A stretch of 64,000 bases of DNA from positions 1 through 64,000 of the forward strand of contig NZ_JADWDC010000007.1 in assembly GCF_020640915.1 (NCBI RefSeq). The letters are read 5' to 3'. The position numbers were made by a program, and so were the translations under genes. Below are positions 35,202 to 44,731 of the stretch, piece after piece. This DNA comes from Waterburya agarophytonicola KI4 (GTDB taxonomy: Bacteria; Cyanobacteriota; Cyanobacteriia; Cyanobacteriales; Xenococcaceae). The stretch's first letter is position 1. Each line of letters opens with the position of its first letter. Below the pieces are notes generated by a model, which saw only the letters and a list, made by a program, of their open reading frames with translations, had not been told where the DNA came from and did no database searches.

Positions 35202-35234
35202 AAGGCGATCGCTTTTCAAGGCGATCGCTTTTTT
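35202..35234 (+). terminator. terminator after ndhM made of two HIP1 octamers
   Basis: AAGGCGATCGC and GCGATCGCTTT (35202-35231) pair across an eight-base loop, followed by TTTT. The two arms are HIP1 octamers, so the element doubles as a repeat. Confidence 0.75.
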
Positions 35235-35449
35235 GATTCAATAACAGTGTTTGTACGGATACTAAGATCGGTTAAACAAAAATTAAAACCACTTTCTTTA
35301 TTTTCTTTATTTAACTTTTTTATTCCATCAATAACTTGATAACTGCTTTATATAATTAATCGGTATTTTAAACGATAACAATTAATTTTGTAAGTGTTAG
35401 CATCTATATAGATACACACAAAATACATTTTTTTATATAAATCAAAACT

Positions 35450-36442
35450 ATGAATAATAAATTTTTTAAAACTCTAGTTAGCAGTGCTTTAATTGCTGGA
35501 TTAGGGAGTACTATTTATGCACAAAAGGCTTTGAGTAATGAATCTAATCCTAAGAAGATTACGGTAACTATTGAAGCACCAGAAGTTCAAACTCCTCAAT
35601 TAGAAAATGCAAATGAGTATTTTGTTGTCGATTTCAACCATCAAAATGGGACAAACCCCTTTAACATAACTAATAATAATACAAGCTACTCATACAGTAA
35701 TTATTTAGAAATAAAAGATGCAGATCAATGGGGTGGTGCAAATAGTTCAAAATTTATTACTCAACAAGTATTAGAATCTATTAGAAACTATAAATTAAAT
35801 GTTAGTGAAGATCAAAAATATTTTGGTTTTTGGTGGTCGGCAGGAGATTCTTACAATCAAATAACTTTTAAAAACGATGGTGAAGAAGTTGCATCATTTA
35901 AAACTTCTGACTTAGTGAACTTTATTAATGATTCAGGTACGGTTAACTCGGAAGTTTATCATGGAAATCCTGCCTACAATGGTCAAGATACTGGACATTT
36001 AAACGAGCCTTTTGCTTTTGTTAATGTATTTTTCGGAGAAGATACTGCCTATGATGAAATTGTCTTTGCTACTTTAACAGAAGGTGGTTCGGCATTTGAA
36101 TCAGATAATCATACTTTTTCAGCTATCGAACAAAAAATTAGAGGTGAGATTATTCCCAATAATGCTCCCGTTGCCAATAGCGACAGTGTCACCACCAGCA
36201 TCTTAAGTTCAATTAATATTGACGTATTGGCTAATGATACTGATGCGGATGGGGATGAATTAACTTTGATTGATGTGAGTGCTGCCTTTTCTGGAGGACA
36301 AGCCGTCATCGAAGACAATAAAATCGTTTATACTGCGGGTTCTGTTCCTGGTGGATTTAGCTTAACTTATACCGTTCAAGATGGTAAAAGTGCAACTAGT
36401 CAAGGAACTGTAGACATAACTGTTATTGCTTCACCAGACTAA
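35450..36442 (+). CDS. secreted protein with C-terminal cadherin/Ig-like repeat
   Basis: A 330-residue protein with a signal peptide (about residues 1-28, ending NESNP or earlier at YAQKA). The middle (residues 60-225) is rich in Asn, Tyr and Gly and I do not recognise it; its pattern of aromatic beta strands (YFGFWWSAGDSYNQITF) suggests a lectin-like or PEP-CTERM-type ectodomain. Residues about 238-330 form one calcium-type repeat with VLANDTDADGDELTL, the tandem-95/cadherin-like signature. It is likely extracellular. No sorting motif is seen. Confidence 0.7.
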   Translation: MNNKFFKTLVSSALIAGLGSTIYAQKALSNESNPKKITVTIEAPEVQTPQLENANEYFVVDFNHQNGTNPFNITNNNTSYSYSNYLEIKDADQWGGANSSKFITQQVLESIRNYKLNVSEDQKYFGFWWSAGDSYNQITFKNDGEEVASFKTSDLVNFINDSGTVNSEVYHGNPAYNGQDTGHLNEPFAFVNVFFGEDTAYDEIVFATLTEGGSAFESDNHTFSAIEQKIRGEIIPNNAPVANSDSVTTSILSSINIDVLANDTDADGDELTLIDVSAAFSGGQAVIEDNKIVYTAGSVPGGFSLTYTVQDGKSATSQGTVDITVIASPD

Positions 36443-36486
36443 ATATTTGGTTGTGAAATTAATATCAATATATCAATATAAATTAA

Positions 36487-36520
36487 AAAAGCGATCGCAA
36501 CTATAAATGCGATCGCTTTT
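36487..36520. terminator. bidirectional terminator with HIP1 arms
   Basis: AAAAGCGATCGCA and TGCGATCGCTTTT form a perfect 13-bp inverted repeat with an eight-base loop. A-tract and T-tract ends let it work for both convergent neighbours. Confidence 0.85.
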
Positions 36521-36533
36521 CTCTATAAACTAA

Positions 36534-37535
36534 TTATTTAACAAACTGAGGCATAATTTCGGCTGCGGTAAACAAACCAGTAATACCACGATCGTTTAAT
36601 GCCATTCCCGCTTTAAGATAACCAAATGCAGGACCACATACGTTTGCTGCCATACTAGTTTCATCTCCCAAAGTAAATGTATGGGTGGAGATTTTACCTT
36701 CAAAAGTACGTCCAGTGACTTTGACGTTGGTGCTTAAAGGCTTTTTCGGATTGCGAGTATCCACTACACCACCAACTGTAACGCGCTCGCGATCGCAAAT
36801 ACCAGCCAATTCCAGCATGATATCGTCAGCGTGTTCCATATTTTCTAGAGAGATGATACCGTTAGTTTTATCTAGCAAAGCTGCAACTTCTCGATCCGTC
36901 ATTGCTCTTGCTGTTTCCACATCATATTCTGGCATATGAGCGATATCTTCGCGAATTGTGGCTCGATAAGCCTCCCAATTGGCAATACCCACCCCAAAAG
37001 TAATTTTAACGGTGTGAATTTCAGCAAAACTTTGTGCTGCTACTGCTGCTGCTGCGGTTAATAAGCCAGGAGTTGCACCACAGCCTGTTAGATAAGTAAT
37101 TCCAGCTTGTTGTAATTCTGATTGTAATTCTAATAGTTGTTCCACTGCGCTAGTACGCTTCAAGGCATCCACTAATACCCCTTTCCATCCAGATGCAATA
37201 AACTCTTTGGCTACATCTGCCATAAAAGTATTGGGTAGGTTAGGCAAAGCCAAAAAATATCCATCCACTTCGGCACGATCAATTAGATCTTTAATACTAT
37301 GGCTACTGAGAGTACCACCACTTTCTAAATGTCCTACAGAATTACTGCTGTGATAGGTAGAAATTGCACTATCTAGATCGATCCCAGCAGGATCGTATAC
37401 ATAACCTTGTCGATCGGCTACTGCAACTAAAAGCATCTCCCCCTTGGGATCTAATATCTTGGCTGCTGCTTGTCCCAAACCGCCAAAACCCAAAACACCG
37501 ACTCTAATCGGATTACCTACTTTGTTTGTAATCAT
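36534..37535 (-). CDS. saccharopine dehydrogenase-like NAD(P)-binding oxidoreductase
   Basis: A 333-residue protein with an N-terminal Rossmann fold ([19 protein letters not shown], about residues 9-27). The rest fits saccharopine dehydrogenase-like or homoserine-dehydrogenase-like folds ([58 protein letters not shown]). I choose the ATG at 37535 (MITNKVGNP) because the 31 residues before it look like noncoding AT-rich sequence. It is conserved in cyanobacteria; the substrate is unknown. It is convergent with the secreted protein and monocistronic. Confidence 0.72.
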   Translation of the reverse strand: MITNKVGNPIRVGVLGFGGLGQAAAKILDPKGEMLLVAVADRQGYVYDPAGIDLDSAISTYHSSNSVGHLESGGTLSSHSIKDLIDRAEVDGYFLALPNLPNTFMADVAKEFIASGWKGVLVDALKRTSAVEQLLELQSELQQAGITYLTGCGATPGLLTAAAAVAAQSFAEIHTVKITFGVGIANWEAYRATIREDIAHMPEYDVETARAMTDREVAALLDKTNGIISLENMEHADDIMLELAGICDRERVTVGGVVDTRNPKKPLSTNVKVTGRTFEGKISTHTFTLGDETSMAANVCGPAFGYLKAGMALNDRGITGLFTAAEIMPQFVK

Positions 37536-37888
37536 TTCTAGCTTTAACTTCAACACATAACAGATTTTATTATCTGAGGTAGTGGGTTCAATAAAATTAA
37601 ATAAATCAAAAATTATCTTTAATTGCAAATTTATTCATAGATTATTTTTAAGTATTGTGTCTTTTTATTAAAAAAATATTTTTAACTTGGTCGATTTTCT
37701 TGACTCTATACGTAAATTACGGAAAACTTAAAATATGTGATAGTAAAGTACCTATCTATTATTAAATTTTGATAAGATTTTCATATTAATAAGGCAATCG
37801 CTCAAAATATCTATATAGACAGCGATATAACAAAAAAAGCGTGATTCTGTAAACTAATCTCTAGTTTTCAAGCGATCGCAGTTAGTTA
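37536..37888. other. 353-nt intergenic region
   Basis: Very AT-rich spacer between divergent genes. It must contain promoters for the oxidoreductase and for the DUF2997-ycf35-ferredoxin operon, but I see no clear boxes, hairpins or small genes. Confidence 0.5.
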
Positions 37889-37918
37889 ATGTCAAACAAA
37901 CGATGTGGCGCATATTCA

Positions 37919-38128
37919 ATGGAAACATTAGAATTCATCATTTATCCCGATGGCAGGGTAAAAGAAACAGTTACAGGAATTGTTGGCTCGTCTTGTCAAG
38001 AGGTGACAGCAGCAATAGAAGCCCAGTTGGGTGTAGTGGTGGACCAAAAAACAAATGCCGACTATTACGCTCAAAACACAACCCAATCAACCACTGTAGC
38101 TACCCAGAGTAACTATAGCGATTGGTAA
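37919..38128 (+). CDS. DUF2997 protein
   Basis: A 69-residue protein of the DUF2997 family, beginning METLEFIIYPDGRVKE and continuing VTGIVGSSCQEVTAAIE. I prefer the ATG at 37919, which matches the family start, over the one ten codons upstream at 37889. Function is unknown, but the gene is regularly found next to ycf35 and this type of ferredoxin, as here (53-nt gap), suggesting a shared process. Confidence 0.8.
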   Translation: METLEFIIYPDGRVKETVTGIVGSSCQEVTAAIEAQLGVVVDQKTNADYYAQNTTQSTTVATQSNYSDW

Positions 38129-38181
38129 TTTAACAGAAAATTTTTACAATATTTCTCTTTCAATTAAACCAAGGAACTTAT

Positions 38182-38568
38182 ATGTCACATTTCAGCAATA
38201 TCAAAACAAAAATTCGTAATTTAGATTCTTTAAAATCTGCTCTTAACGATTTAGGTGTAGATTGGAAAAATGGCCCTGGGATTGTTAGAGGCTACAAAGG
38301 ACAAACCAACAAGGCTGATGTGGTAGTAGAACAGGCTAATAACTATGATTTTGGTTTTAGTTGGAATGGTGGCGAATACGAATTAGTAGCAGACTTACAA
38401 TATTGGCAACAGCCTCTTACCGTAGAGGGTTTCTTGCGTCAAGTAACTCAACGCTATGCTTACCATACTGTAGTTAATGAAACTGCCAACCAAGGATTTA
38501 ATATCACCGAACAACAAAATAAAGAAGATGGTTCGATTCGTCTAGTCGTTCAACGCTGGAGTGCCTAA
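38182..38568 (+). CDS. ycf35: Ycf35 (DUF1257) protein
   Basis: A 128-residue protein matching Ycf35/DUF1257, conserved in cyanobacteria and some plastids. Typical features are MSHFSNIKTKIRNLDSLKSA at the start and EVEL-like ELVADLQYW in the middle, ending with a QRWSA-type tail. Its stop overlaps the start of the ferredoxin gene by one base (TAATG), so translation is coupled. The role is unknown; the partner suggests a redox-linked or assembly function. Confidence 0.9.
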   Translation: MSHFSNIKTKIRNLDSLKSALNDLGVDWKNGPGIVRGYKGQTNKADVVVEQANNYDFGFSWNGGEYELVADLQYWQQPLTVEGFLRQVTQRYAYHTVVNETANQGFNITEQQNKEDGSIRLVVQRWSA

Positions 38569-38990
38569 TGTCCGATTTTTCTCCTACTGAGAAAAGCGGT
38601 TTTGAGCCAGAATTGGGCGGTATTCTGCGGAATGCTGCCGAAAAAACTGGTTTTGAACCAGAGTTGGGTGGGGTATGGCGACAAAAAGGAGTATATGTGG
38701 ATGAAAATATCTGCATTGGCTGCAAACACTGTACCCACGTTGCAGCTAATACCTTTTATATCGAACCAGATCATGGACGCGCCAGGGTATTCAACCAAGA
38801 CGGCGATACAGAAGAACTAGTGGAAGAGGCTAGAGATACTTGTCCTGTAAACTGCATTCATTGGCTTGACTACACTAAACTCAAGCAAATGGAAAGCGAT
38901 CGCAAGTATCAAGTAATTCAAAGTTTGGCAATTCCGCCTAATATGAGGCGATCGCTAATCGATCAGAAAAAAAAGCGCGAGGAATCTTAA
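38568..38990 (+). CDS. ferredoxin of the DUF2997-Ycf35 cluster
   Basis: A 140-residue iron-sulfur protein. The cluster motif is CIGCKHC (about residue 45) with the distant DTCPVNCIHW (about residue 90), which fits a single 4Fe-4S or 3Fe-4S bacterial-type cluster. Before it, the ten-residue unit KSGFEPELGG is repeated (residues about 9-18 and 26-35), a feature shared by homologues in this cluster. The C-terminus is basic. It is translationally coupled to ycf35. Confidence 0.9.
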   Translation: MSDFSPTEKSGFEPELGGILRNAAEKTGFEPELGGVWRQKGVYVDENICIGCKHCTHVAANTFYIEPDHGRARVFNQDGDTEELVEEARDTCPVNCIHWLDYTKLKQMESDRKYQVIQSLAIPPNMRRSLIDQKKKREES

Positions 38991-39054
38991 TCGATTGGAA
39001 TGATAGGTATTGTGTAAACCCGATGGTATAAAGCAATCGGGGTTGTTGTACTTT

Positions 39055-39912
39055 TTATTCAAAGTTTCTATCTGTTAGAATTTCACAGCCGTCTTTAGTT
39101 ACCAATACAGTATGCTCGAACTGTGCCGATAAATTATTATCTGTTGTCACCACTGTCCAGCGATCGCGCAATATTCTAGTATGTTTAGAACCTGCATTAA
39201 GAATAGGTTCGATCGCCAGAGTCATTCCTGCTTTTAACTTTACATTGGGCATCCATTTAGTTCGGTAATTAAATACGGATGGTGCTTCGTGGAGATTTTT
39301 ACCAACGCCGTGTCCCGTATAATTTTCTACTATACTATAACCGTGGGCTTTTACGTGGTCTTCGATCGCTCCTGCAATATCTAGTAAACGATTTCCTGCT
39401 TTAACCTGTTCTATACCCTTATATAAAGATTCTTCCGCTACTCGAATCAATTTAGCTGCATCTTGGGACACTTTCCCCACTGCAATAGTTATACAGGAGT
39501 CGCCATGAAACCCGTCACAAAAAGCACCCGTATCTACTTTCAAAACATCACCGCGACGAATTACTTTTTTCGGGTTGGGAATACCGTGTACGACTTCATT
39601 ATTAATGCTGGCGCAAATAGAAGCAGGAAAGCCATAATAACCTTTGAAACTGGGAGTTGCTCCCATTTCTCTGATTCTTTGTTCGGCATATTCGTCGAGA
39701 TCGGCGGTTGTCATCCCTGGTTTGGTTATATTTTGGATTTCCTTAAGCACTGTGGCGACAATCTTCCCCGAACGGCGCATTTTCTCAATTTCTGGGGCAG
39801 ATTTGAGATGAATACCACGAGGGTTACGATCTAATATAGGAAGTCCATTAGATGTTTCGGAATCTAGTTTGTTTTTGGATTTAGGAAAAAGAAGATCGCT
39901 TAGAATATTCAT
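39055..39912 (-). CDS. map: type I methionine aminopeptidase
   Basis: A 285-residue enzyme that removes N-terminal methionine. The metal ligands can be followed in the segments [15 protein letters not shown] (two Asp), [12 protein letters not shown] (His) and AIEPILNAG (Glu), with a final Glu in QFEHTVLVT. An N-terminal extension of about 35 residues precedes the catalytic domain, as in several cyanobacterial Map proteins. It is monocistronic on the minus strand. Confidence 0.94.
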   Translation of the reverse strand: MNILSDLLFPKSKNKLDSETSNGLPILDRNPRGIHLKSAPEIEKMRRSGKIVATVLKEIQNITKPGMTTADLDEYAEQRIREMGATPSFKGYYGFPASICASINNEVVHGIPNPKKVIRRGDVLKVDTGAFCDGFHGDSCITIAVGKVSQDAAKLIRVAEESLYKGIEQVKAGNRLLDIAGAIEDHVKAHGYSIVENYTGHGVGKNLHEAPSVFNYRTKWMPNVKLKAGMTLAIEPILNAGSKHTRILRDRWTVVTTDNNLSAQFEHTVLVTKDGCEILTDRNFE

Positions 39913-40109
39913 TAAACAAAATAAATAGCTTTTTTAATATCTACAAAAAGTATATCGTTCAACAGAATTGTTTTATTTGCAATTGTTTAATTAAAACAAT
40001 GTATAAAACGCATCAATAATTAACTTCTGTTGAGTTTTAGTAAGTTTAGCTACAAAATATATCTCTTAGTGCTGCCATCTTAGAGTAAAGCAAGCAAGCA
40101 AAGATATTA

Positions 40110-40259
40110 ATGAAGAACTTGACATCATTTATACTTCCCTCAATTTTAGGTTTGGTAGCAGGAATTGGACATGGCATCACATCCCATCATCAGGAACTTC
40201 CTTTTTCCCTAGCAGATCAAGTAATTGAATCAGTACAAAGCGATCGCACTTTTAATTAA
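40110..40259 (+). CDS. small 49-residue protein with hydrophobic N-terminus
   Basis: ATG at 40110 opens a 49-codon frame ending TAA at 40257-40259. The product starts with one hydrophobic segment (MKNLTSFILPSILGLVAGIG) followed by a polar tail ending in VQSDRTFN. The composition looks like a real single-pass or exported small protein. I recall similar short proteins in cyanobacteria, but I cannot name a family. No clear Shine-Dalgarno is visible. Confidence 0.4.
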   Translation: MKNLTSFILPSILGLVAGIGHGITSHHQELPFSLADQVIESVQSDRTFN

Positions 40260-40385
40260 TTGCAACTTTTTTAGTTTGAAGCGAAATTGGTTGAGGTATT
40301 CCATACCAAATAGCAGTATTGTAAAAAAGCACAATCCCTTAGTTGATTTGTGCTTGAATATTGCTAGCAACTTTTTAAAGAATAT

Positions 40386-40676
40386 ATGGAAACTACCGAT
40401 ATATCCCCTGCTATTTCTGGACAATGGGGCTTGGTAACAGTGCGTCAGTGGAAGAGAGAAGCTTTTTTAAGATATTTGGAAAATGATATTGAGAGTAAAA
40501 AGCTACAAGAGATTTTTTTAGAAATTGTCGAACCAGAAGATCCAGTTTATGAAAATATGGTTTTAATCCGTATTAGTAATTATGCTGAAGCCAGAGGTCA
40601 TTTAAAACAGGTAGAAAACTTTCAAGACATTCAAAGATTAAAACCTACTGAAGCCAGTAGAATGCTTAATAAATAG
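40386..40676 (+). CDS. small protein, possibly NGN (NusG N-terminal)-like
   Basis: A 96-residue soluble protein. The pattern WGLVTVRQWKREAFLRYLEN, followed by FLEIVEPEDP, YENMVLIRISNY and a final QDIQRL, follows the secondary structure and key positions of the NusG N-terminal domain, which binds RNA polymerase, but no KOW domain is present. This is a weak likeness. The gene is alone, ahead of the convergent TerB-like gene. Confidence 0.55.
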   Translation: METTDISPAISGQWGLVTVRQWKREAFLRYLENDIESKKLQEIFLEIVEPEDPVYENMVLIRISNYAEARGHLKQVENFQDIQRLKPTEASRMLNK

Positions 40677-40709
40677 ACTTAATTATACAAGTAAGAAATT
40701 ATTAATCGA

Positions 40710-41126
40710 TTAAACGCTGTCGATCCCTTTTTGATAGAGTTTTTGAATTTTAGCAATCAATTTATTAAAAGCAGAGTTATTTCCGCGATCGCGAGGATCG
40801 AGATTTTGCATTTTAGTTAATAGGGAAGCTTCTGCTGTAGCTATATCATTATCGCAATAGATCAAAGTGCTAACGGCTGACAGTAGATTCTCATAGTCTT
40901 CTGTAGTAGGATCCGAACCTAAATATTCTCTTAATAAGTCATAACATCGATCAGTTGAGGCCAATTGACGAGTGGTTAATAAATCTTCTGGCAATTCTAA
41001 ATTATGTTCTGCTGCTATTTTGGTCAAAAACTCTCTTTCTTGCGATTGAATTTCTCCATCAATCCAGGCTACTGCTACTAAGATTTTAAATAAGTCTCGA
41101 TCGTTACTTTTGGCTAGTTGAGACAT
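40710..41126 (-). CDS. TerB-like protein
   Basis: A 138-residue helical protein of the TerB/DjlA-like family. It contains the acidic motif IDGEIQSQEREFL and a second similar site ending IYCDNDIATAEASLL, which bind metal in TerB. Proteins of this kind occur widely in cyanobacteria outside tellurite-resistance clusters, so a role in tellurite resistance should not be assumed. It is isolated between convergent and co-directional genes. Confidence 0.78.
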   Translation of the reverse strand: MSQLAKSNDRDLFKILVAVAWIDGEIQSQEREFLTKIAAEHNLELPEDLLTTRQLASTDRCYDLLREYLGSDPTTEDYENLLSAVSTLIYCDNDIATAEASLLTKMQNLDPRDRGNNSAFNKLIAKIQKLYQKGIDSV

Positions 41127-41302
41127 AGTTATCTATTTAATTTAATTTAATGTAATTTAGTTAATGTATTACTATCTAAATCTTAGAAAAGAATAAAAAT
41201 ATCCAAGCAGCAGGATCTGAATTTCTTATAGAAAATCAAAATAATTTCAAAAAAATACTTTTTTCTTTATATCACCACCAAACTTATATTGATTTATCAA
41301 CT

Positions 41303-41352
41303 CAAAAAAACCAAAGAAGTTAGGGTCGCCCGATCGGGTTCAATCTAACTTC
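41303..41352 (-). terminator. terminator after the inositol-phosphate synthase gene
   Basis: GAAGTTAG (41316-41323) and CTAACTTC (41345-41352) pair, with an inner CCCGATCGGG palindrome, and the minus strand continues TTTGGTTTTTTT. Confidence 0.8.
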
Positions 41353-41382
41353 CTTAATCAAACTTGTGATTATTAGTAATTA

Positions 41383-42477
41383 TTACTTTTCGTTAATAAA
41401 TACTTCAGTCATTTGATAAGCTTCATCATCCGTAAATTGTTGGGGGGGATGCTTCATAAAATAAGCAGAAGGTGCGGTTAATACCCCGCCAATTCCTCTA
41501 TCTAAGCCTACTTTACAACAGCGAACAGCATCAATTACTACCCCAGCAGAATTAGGAGAATCTTCCACAGAAAGTCTCATTTCCAAATTCATGGGAACAT
41601 CGCCAAACAATTTACCTTCAATACGGATAAATGCCACTTTATTATCTTTCTGCCAAGGTACATAATCACTAGGACCTACGTGAATATCTTCATATTCAAG
41701 ACGTTTGGCAATTACTCCTTGTACCGCTTCAGTTTTTGATTCTTTTTTAGAATCCAAGCGAGTGCGATCGAGCATATTACGAAAATCTGTGTTTCCACCC
41801 GTATTTAGCTGGTAAGTACGCTCGACTTTGACTCCACGTTTCTTACACAAATCTACTAAAGTTCTATGACTGATAGTAGCCCCAAATTGAGATTTGATAT
41901 CGTCTCCAATAATGGGAATATTGTGGTGTTTAAATTTATCCGCCCACAATGGCTGACTGGCAATAAATACAGGAATGCAATTAACAAAAGCAACGCCTGC
42001 ATCCAAAGCACATTCTGCATAGAATTCCACTGCTTCTTGGGAACCCACGGGAAGATAATTAATTAAAACTTCTGCACCAGATTGCTTGAGACTGTTGACA
42101 ATTTGCTCTTTTGATTGTTCAGGGCGATCGCTCACGACAAAAGTGTATTTTTCATCAGCACCATTCATGTGGACTGCAACCCCATCTAGCAAAGCTCCCA
42201 TTTCCACTGTAATCCCTGTATGAGGGACGCTTTCGCAAAAAACAGTCGTACAGTTGGGAGGAGCAAAAATAGCCTCAGCAACATCTTTTCCTACTTTACG
42301 TTGGTCAATGTCAAAAGCAGCGACTACTTCTAGATCGTAAGGCTTGTAGCCCCCGATATCCCAGTGCATTAAGCCGATGGCATCTGATGGCTGTTTGTCT
42401 TTGTAATATTCAATTCCTTGGATAAGCGAGCTAGAACAGTTACCTATCCCTACGATTGCAATTTTTATGCTCCCCAC
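41383..42477 (-). CDS. myo-inositol-1-phosphate synthase (inositol-3-phosphate synthase)
   Basis: A 364-residue NAD-dependent enzyme that makes inositol 3-phosphate from glucose 6-phosphate. The N-terminal Rossmann motif is VGIGNCSSSLIQGIEYY, and the family core appears in INYLPVGSQEAVEFYAE, IIGDDIKSQFGATI and YQLNTGGNTDF. Length matches the short prokaryotic form. The first codons overlap the upstream extension of the divergent acyl-AMP ligase frame, which argues that the ligase starts downstream at 42552. Confidence 0.92.
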   Translation of the reverse strand: MGSIKIAIVGIGNCSSSLIQGIEYYKDKQPSDAIGLMHWDIGGYKPYDLEVVAAFDIDQRKVGKDVAEAIFAPPNCTTVFCESVPHTGITVEMGALLDGVAVHMNGADEKYTFVVSDRPEQSKEQIVNSLKQSGAEVLINYLPVGSQEAVEFYAECALDAGVAFVNCIPVFIASQPLWADKFKHHNIPIIGDDIKSQFGATISHRTLVDLCKKRGVKVERTYQLNTGGNTDFRNMLDRTRLDSKKESKTEAVQGVIAKRLEYEDIHVGPSDYVPWQKDNKVAFIRIEGKLFGDVPMNLEMRLSVEDSPNSAGVVIDAVRCCKVGLDRGIGGVLTAPSAYFMKHPPQQFTDDEAYQMTEVFINEK

Positions 42478-42551
42478 GATTTAACCTTCCTCCATTATTG
42501 GACTACATTATAGGGAAATCTTACAGTCATTGTTTAAAGAATAGTAAACGA

Positions 42552-44345
42552 ATGGTAAATAATTCCACCATAGTAAATATTTTATTGGATAGATCTCTAA
42601 GCCAACCCCAGGAAATAGCTTATACTTTTTTAGCTGATGGTGAAAATGAATCGGGTAGCTGTACCTACGCAGAATTAGACCTCCAAGCAAAAGGGATCGC
42701 CGTTCAATTATTAACCAAAGTCAATCCAGGCGATCGCGCTTTGTTAGTTTATCCCTACACTGCTGGGTTAGAATTTATCGCTAGTTTTTTGGGCTGTCTC
42801 TATGCTGGAGTTGTTGCCGTTACTGACTATCCCCGACAACATATAAAATCCCTCAATCAGTATCAAGACCGTATTATCGATTGTCAAGCTGCGATCGCTT
42901 TAACTACCCAAGAATTTGTTGACCGAGTTAAGGGACAGTTAATATCTCATCCTGGTATGGCATTGAAGCTAAAAGCTTTACCCTGGATCGCTACAGACAA
43001 AGTTGACTTAAATTTGGCAGATAAATGGCAATTACCAGATATTAATCAAGATACTTTGGCTTACTTGCAATATACTTCTGGTTCGACAGGACAACCAAAA
43101 GGAGTCATGATCACTCATGGCAATATTATCCACAATTCCGAAGTGATTTATCAATCTTTTGGACATCACGACGACACTAGAATTTTAATGTGGCTGCCCA
43201 TGTTTCATGATATGGGATTAATTGGTGGTGTAATGCAACCCCTTTATGCAGGATTACCTGCGGTATTGATGTCCCCCATCGCTTTAGCCCAGAAGCCTTT
43301 TCTTTGGTTGCAAGCCATATCCAAATATAAAATAACTACTAGCGGAGGGCCTAATTTTGCTTACGATTTATTATGTCAAAAAGTCACTGACGAGCAAAAA
43401 GCTAGTTTGGATTTGAGTAGTTGGCAAGTAGCTTTTAGTGGTGCAGAACCCGTAAGAGCAGAAACCTTGGAGAAATTCGCCGAACTATATAGACCTTGTG
43501 GCTTTCAAAAAGAAGCTTTTTATCCCTGTTATGGAATGGCTGAAGCCACATTATTCGTCACGGGGATAGATGCCTCAGAATATCCTACGATCACTTATTT
43601 GGATCGGAAAGCTTTAACTCAAGACAAGATTATAACTGTTGCAGCAGATCATCCCGATGCCAAAGCTGCGGTTAGTTGCGGTCATACTTGGTTGGGAGAT
43701 GAAGTTATGATTGTCGATCCAGAAACTAAAGTTGAATGTGCGGATGACAGAGTAGGGGAAATTTGGACGAGAGGAAAAGGTATTGGTGTTGGTTACTGGC
43801 AAAGAGAAGAACAAACAGAGTCCACCTTTAAAGCAACCTTAGCCGATAATCCCGCTAAAACCTATTTACGTACAGGGGATTTAGGCTTTATTAAAAACCA
43901 AGAGCTTTATATCACAGGGCGGATCAAAGACATGATGATTCTTTGGGGGCGCAATCACTATCCCCAACATATCGAAGAGACAGTAGAAACTTGCCATCCT
44001 GCTTTACGTCCCAATCACGGTGCAGCCTTTAGCGTAGAAGTTGGAGGAGAAGAACAACTAGTTATCGCTCACGAAATCAATCGTACAGATCTGCGCAAGC
44101 TGAATGGGGAAGAAGTTATCGGGGCAATTCGTCTAGCGGTAGGGGAACAAAACCTAGCTAATGTCTTTGCCGTAGCTTTGCTAAAAACGGGCAGTATTCC
44201 TAAAACTTCTAGCGGTAAAATTCAACGACGTGCTTGTCAAAGTATGTTTCTCGATGGAAGTTTAAATACAGTAGCGCAATGGCAACAATCAGAAATTCCC
44301 GAAACTGATATTACTGACTTAGCAGGACAGTTTTTTAGCGAATAA
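42552..44345 (+). CDS. fatty acyl-AMP ligase (FAAL-type adenylating enzyme)
   Basis: A 597-residue member of the acyl-adenylate family of the FAAL type, which activates fatty acids as acyl-AMP for transfer to an acyl carrier protein. The ATP motif is YTSGSTGQPKGVMITHGN (about residue 173). Further motifs are WLPMFHDMGLIGG (typical of FAALs), FYPCYGMAEATLFV and the late TGDLGF and SGKIQRR with the catalytic lysine. I choose ATG 42552 because an earlier start would overlap the divergent gene. No carrier domain is attached. The peptide synthetase gene follows 386 nt later on the same strand, so a joint lipopeptide-type pathway is possible but not proven. Confidence 0.88.
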   Translation: MVNNSTIVNILLDRSLSQPQEIAYTFLADGENESGSCTYAELDLQAKGIAVQLLTKVNPGDRALLVYPYTAGLEFIASFLGCLYAGVVAVTDYPRQHIKSLNQYQDRIIDCQAAIALTTQEFVDRVKGQLISHPGMALKLKALPWIATDKVDLNLADKWQLPDINQDTLAYLQYTSGSTGQPKGVMITHGNIIHNSEVIYQSFGHHDDTRILMWLPMFHDMGLIGGVMQPLYAGLPAVLMSPIALAQKPFLWLQAISKYKITTSGGPNFAYDLLCQKVTDEQKASLDLSSWQVAFSGAEPVRAETLEKFAELYRPCGFQKEAFYPCYGMAEATLFVTGIDASEYPTITYLDRKALTQDKIITVAADHPDAKAAVSCGHTWLGDEVMIVDPETKVECADDRVGEIWTRGKGIGVGYWQREEQTESTFKATLADNPAKTYLRTGDLGFIKNQELYITGRIKDMMILWGRNHYPQHIEETVETCHPALRPNHGAAFSVEVGGEEQLVIAHEINRTDLRKLNGEEVIGAIRLAVGEQNLANVFAVALLKTGSIPKTSSGKIQRRACQSMFLDGSLNTVAQWQQSEIPETDITDLAGQFFSE

Positions 44346-44390
44346 ACATATATTCATTTGGGTAAAAAAGAGGGCTATTTATAAAATTTA

Positions 44391-44446
44391 CGGGTTTAGT
44401 TTTATCTAAAGCGATCGCTCCGCGAGCTTCGTTGAAACTAAACCCG
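44391..44446 (+). repeat. 12-bp perfect inverted repeat downstream of the acyl-AMP ligase
   Basis: CGGGTTTAGTTT (44391-44402) and AAACTAAACCCG (44435-44446) flank 32 nt that contain a HIP1 octamer and GC-rich TCCGCGAGCTTCG. The transcript would form a long hairpin, perhaps a terminator for the ligase gene or a small mobile palindrome. The remaining spacer to 44731 is AT-rich without further visible signals. Confidence 0.6.
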
Positions 44447-44731
44447 TACTTATTTTAGATCGCATTTATAAAATGAATCTGAGCTATAATTGGTTGCTAA
44501 ATTATTATTTTATAATTTAACTTTATTGAAAATCAAATAGCCAATTTAATGCCAGACAAAACCGTTTGAATTAATATATTCTTGCTTAAAATACATCATA
44601 AAATTTAAAGTTCATACTACGGGAAAGACAATTATTATCAACAAGTGCCTGATTTTTGCTTGCATATAAAAAATGCAACTCAATTTTTTAAAGCATATTA
44701 AGCGGTTATTAAATACTTATATCCAAAAAAA

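Noticed and set aside
35202-36520. CRISPR-like spacing of repeated GCGATCGC octamers
   Set aside because: HIP1 octamers are scattered genome-wide in cyanobacteria. No regular repeat-spacer unit exists anywhere in the window.
40710-41126. Tellurite-resistance function for the TerB-like protein
   Set aside because: No other ter genes are nearby, and such proteins are common in cyanobacteria without a tellurite role.
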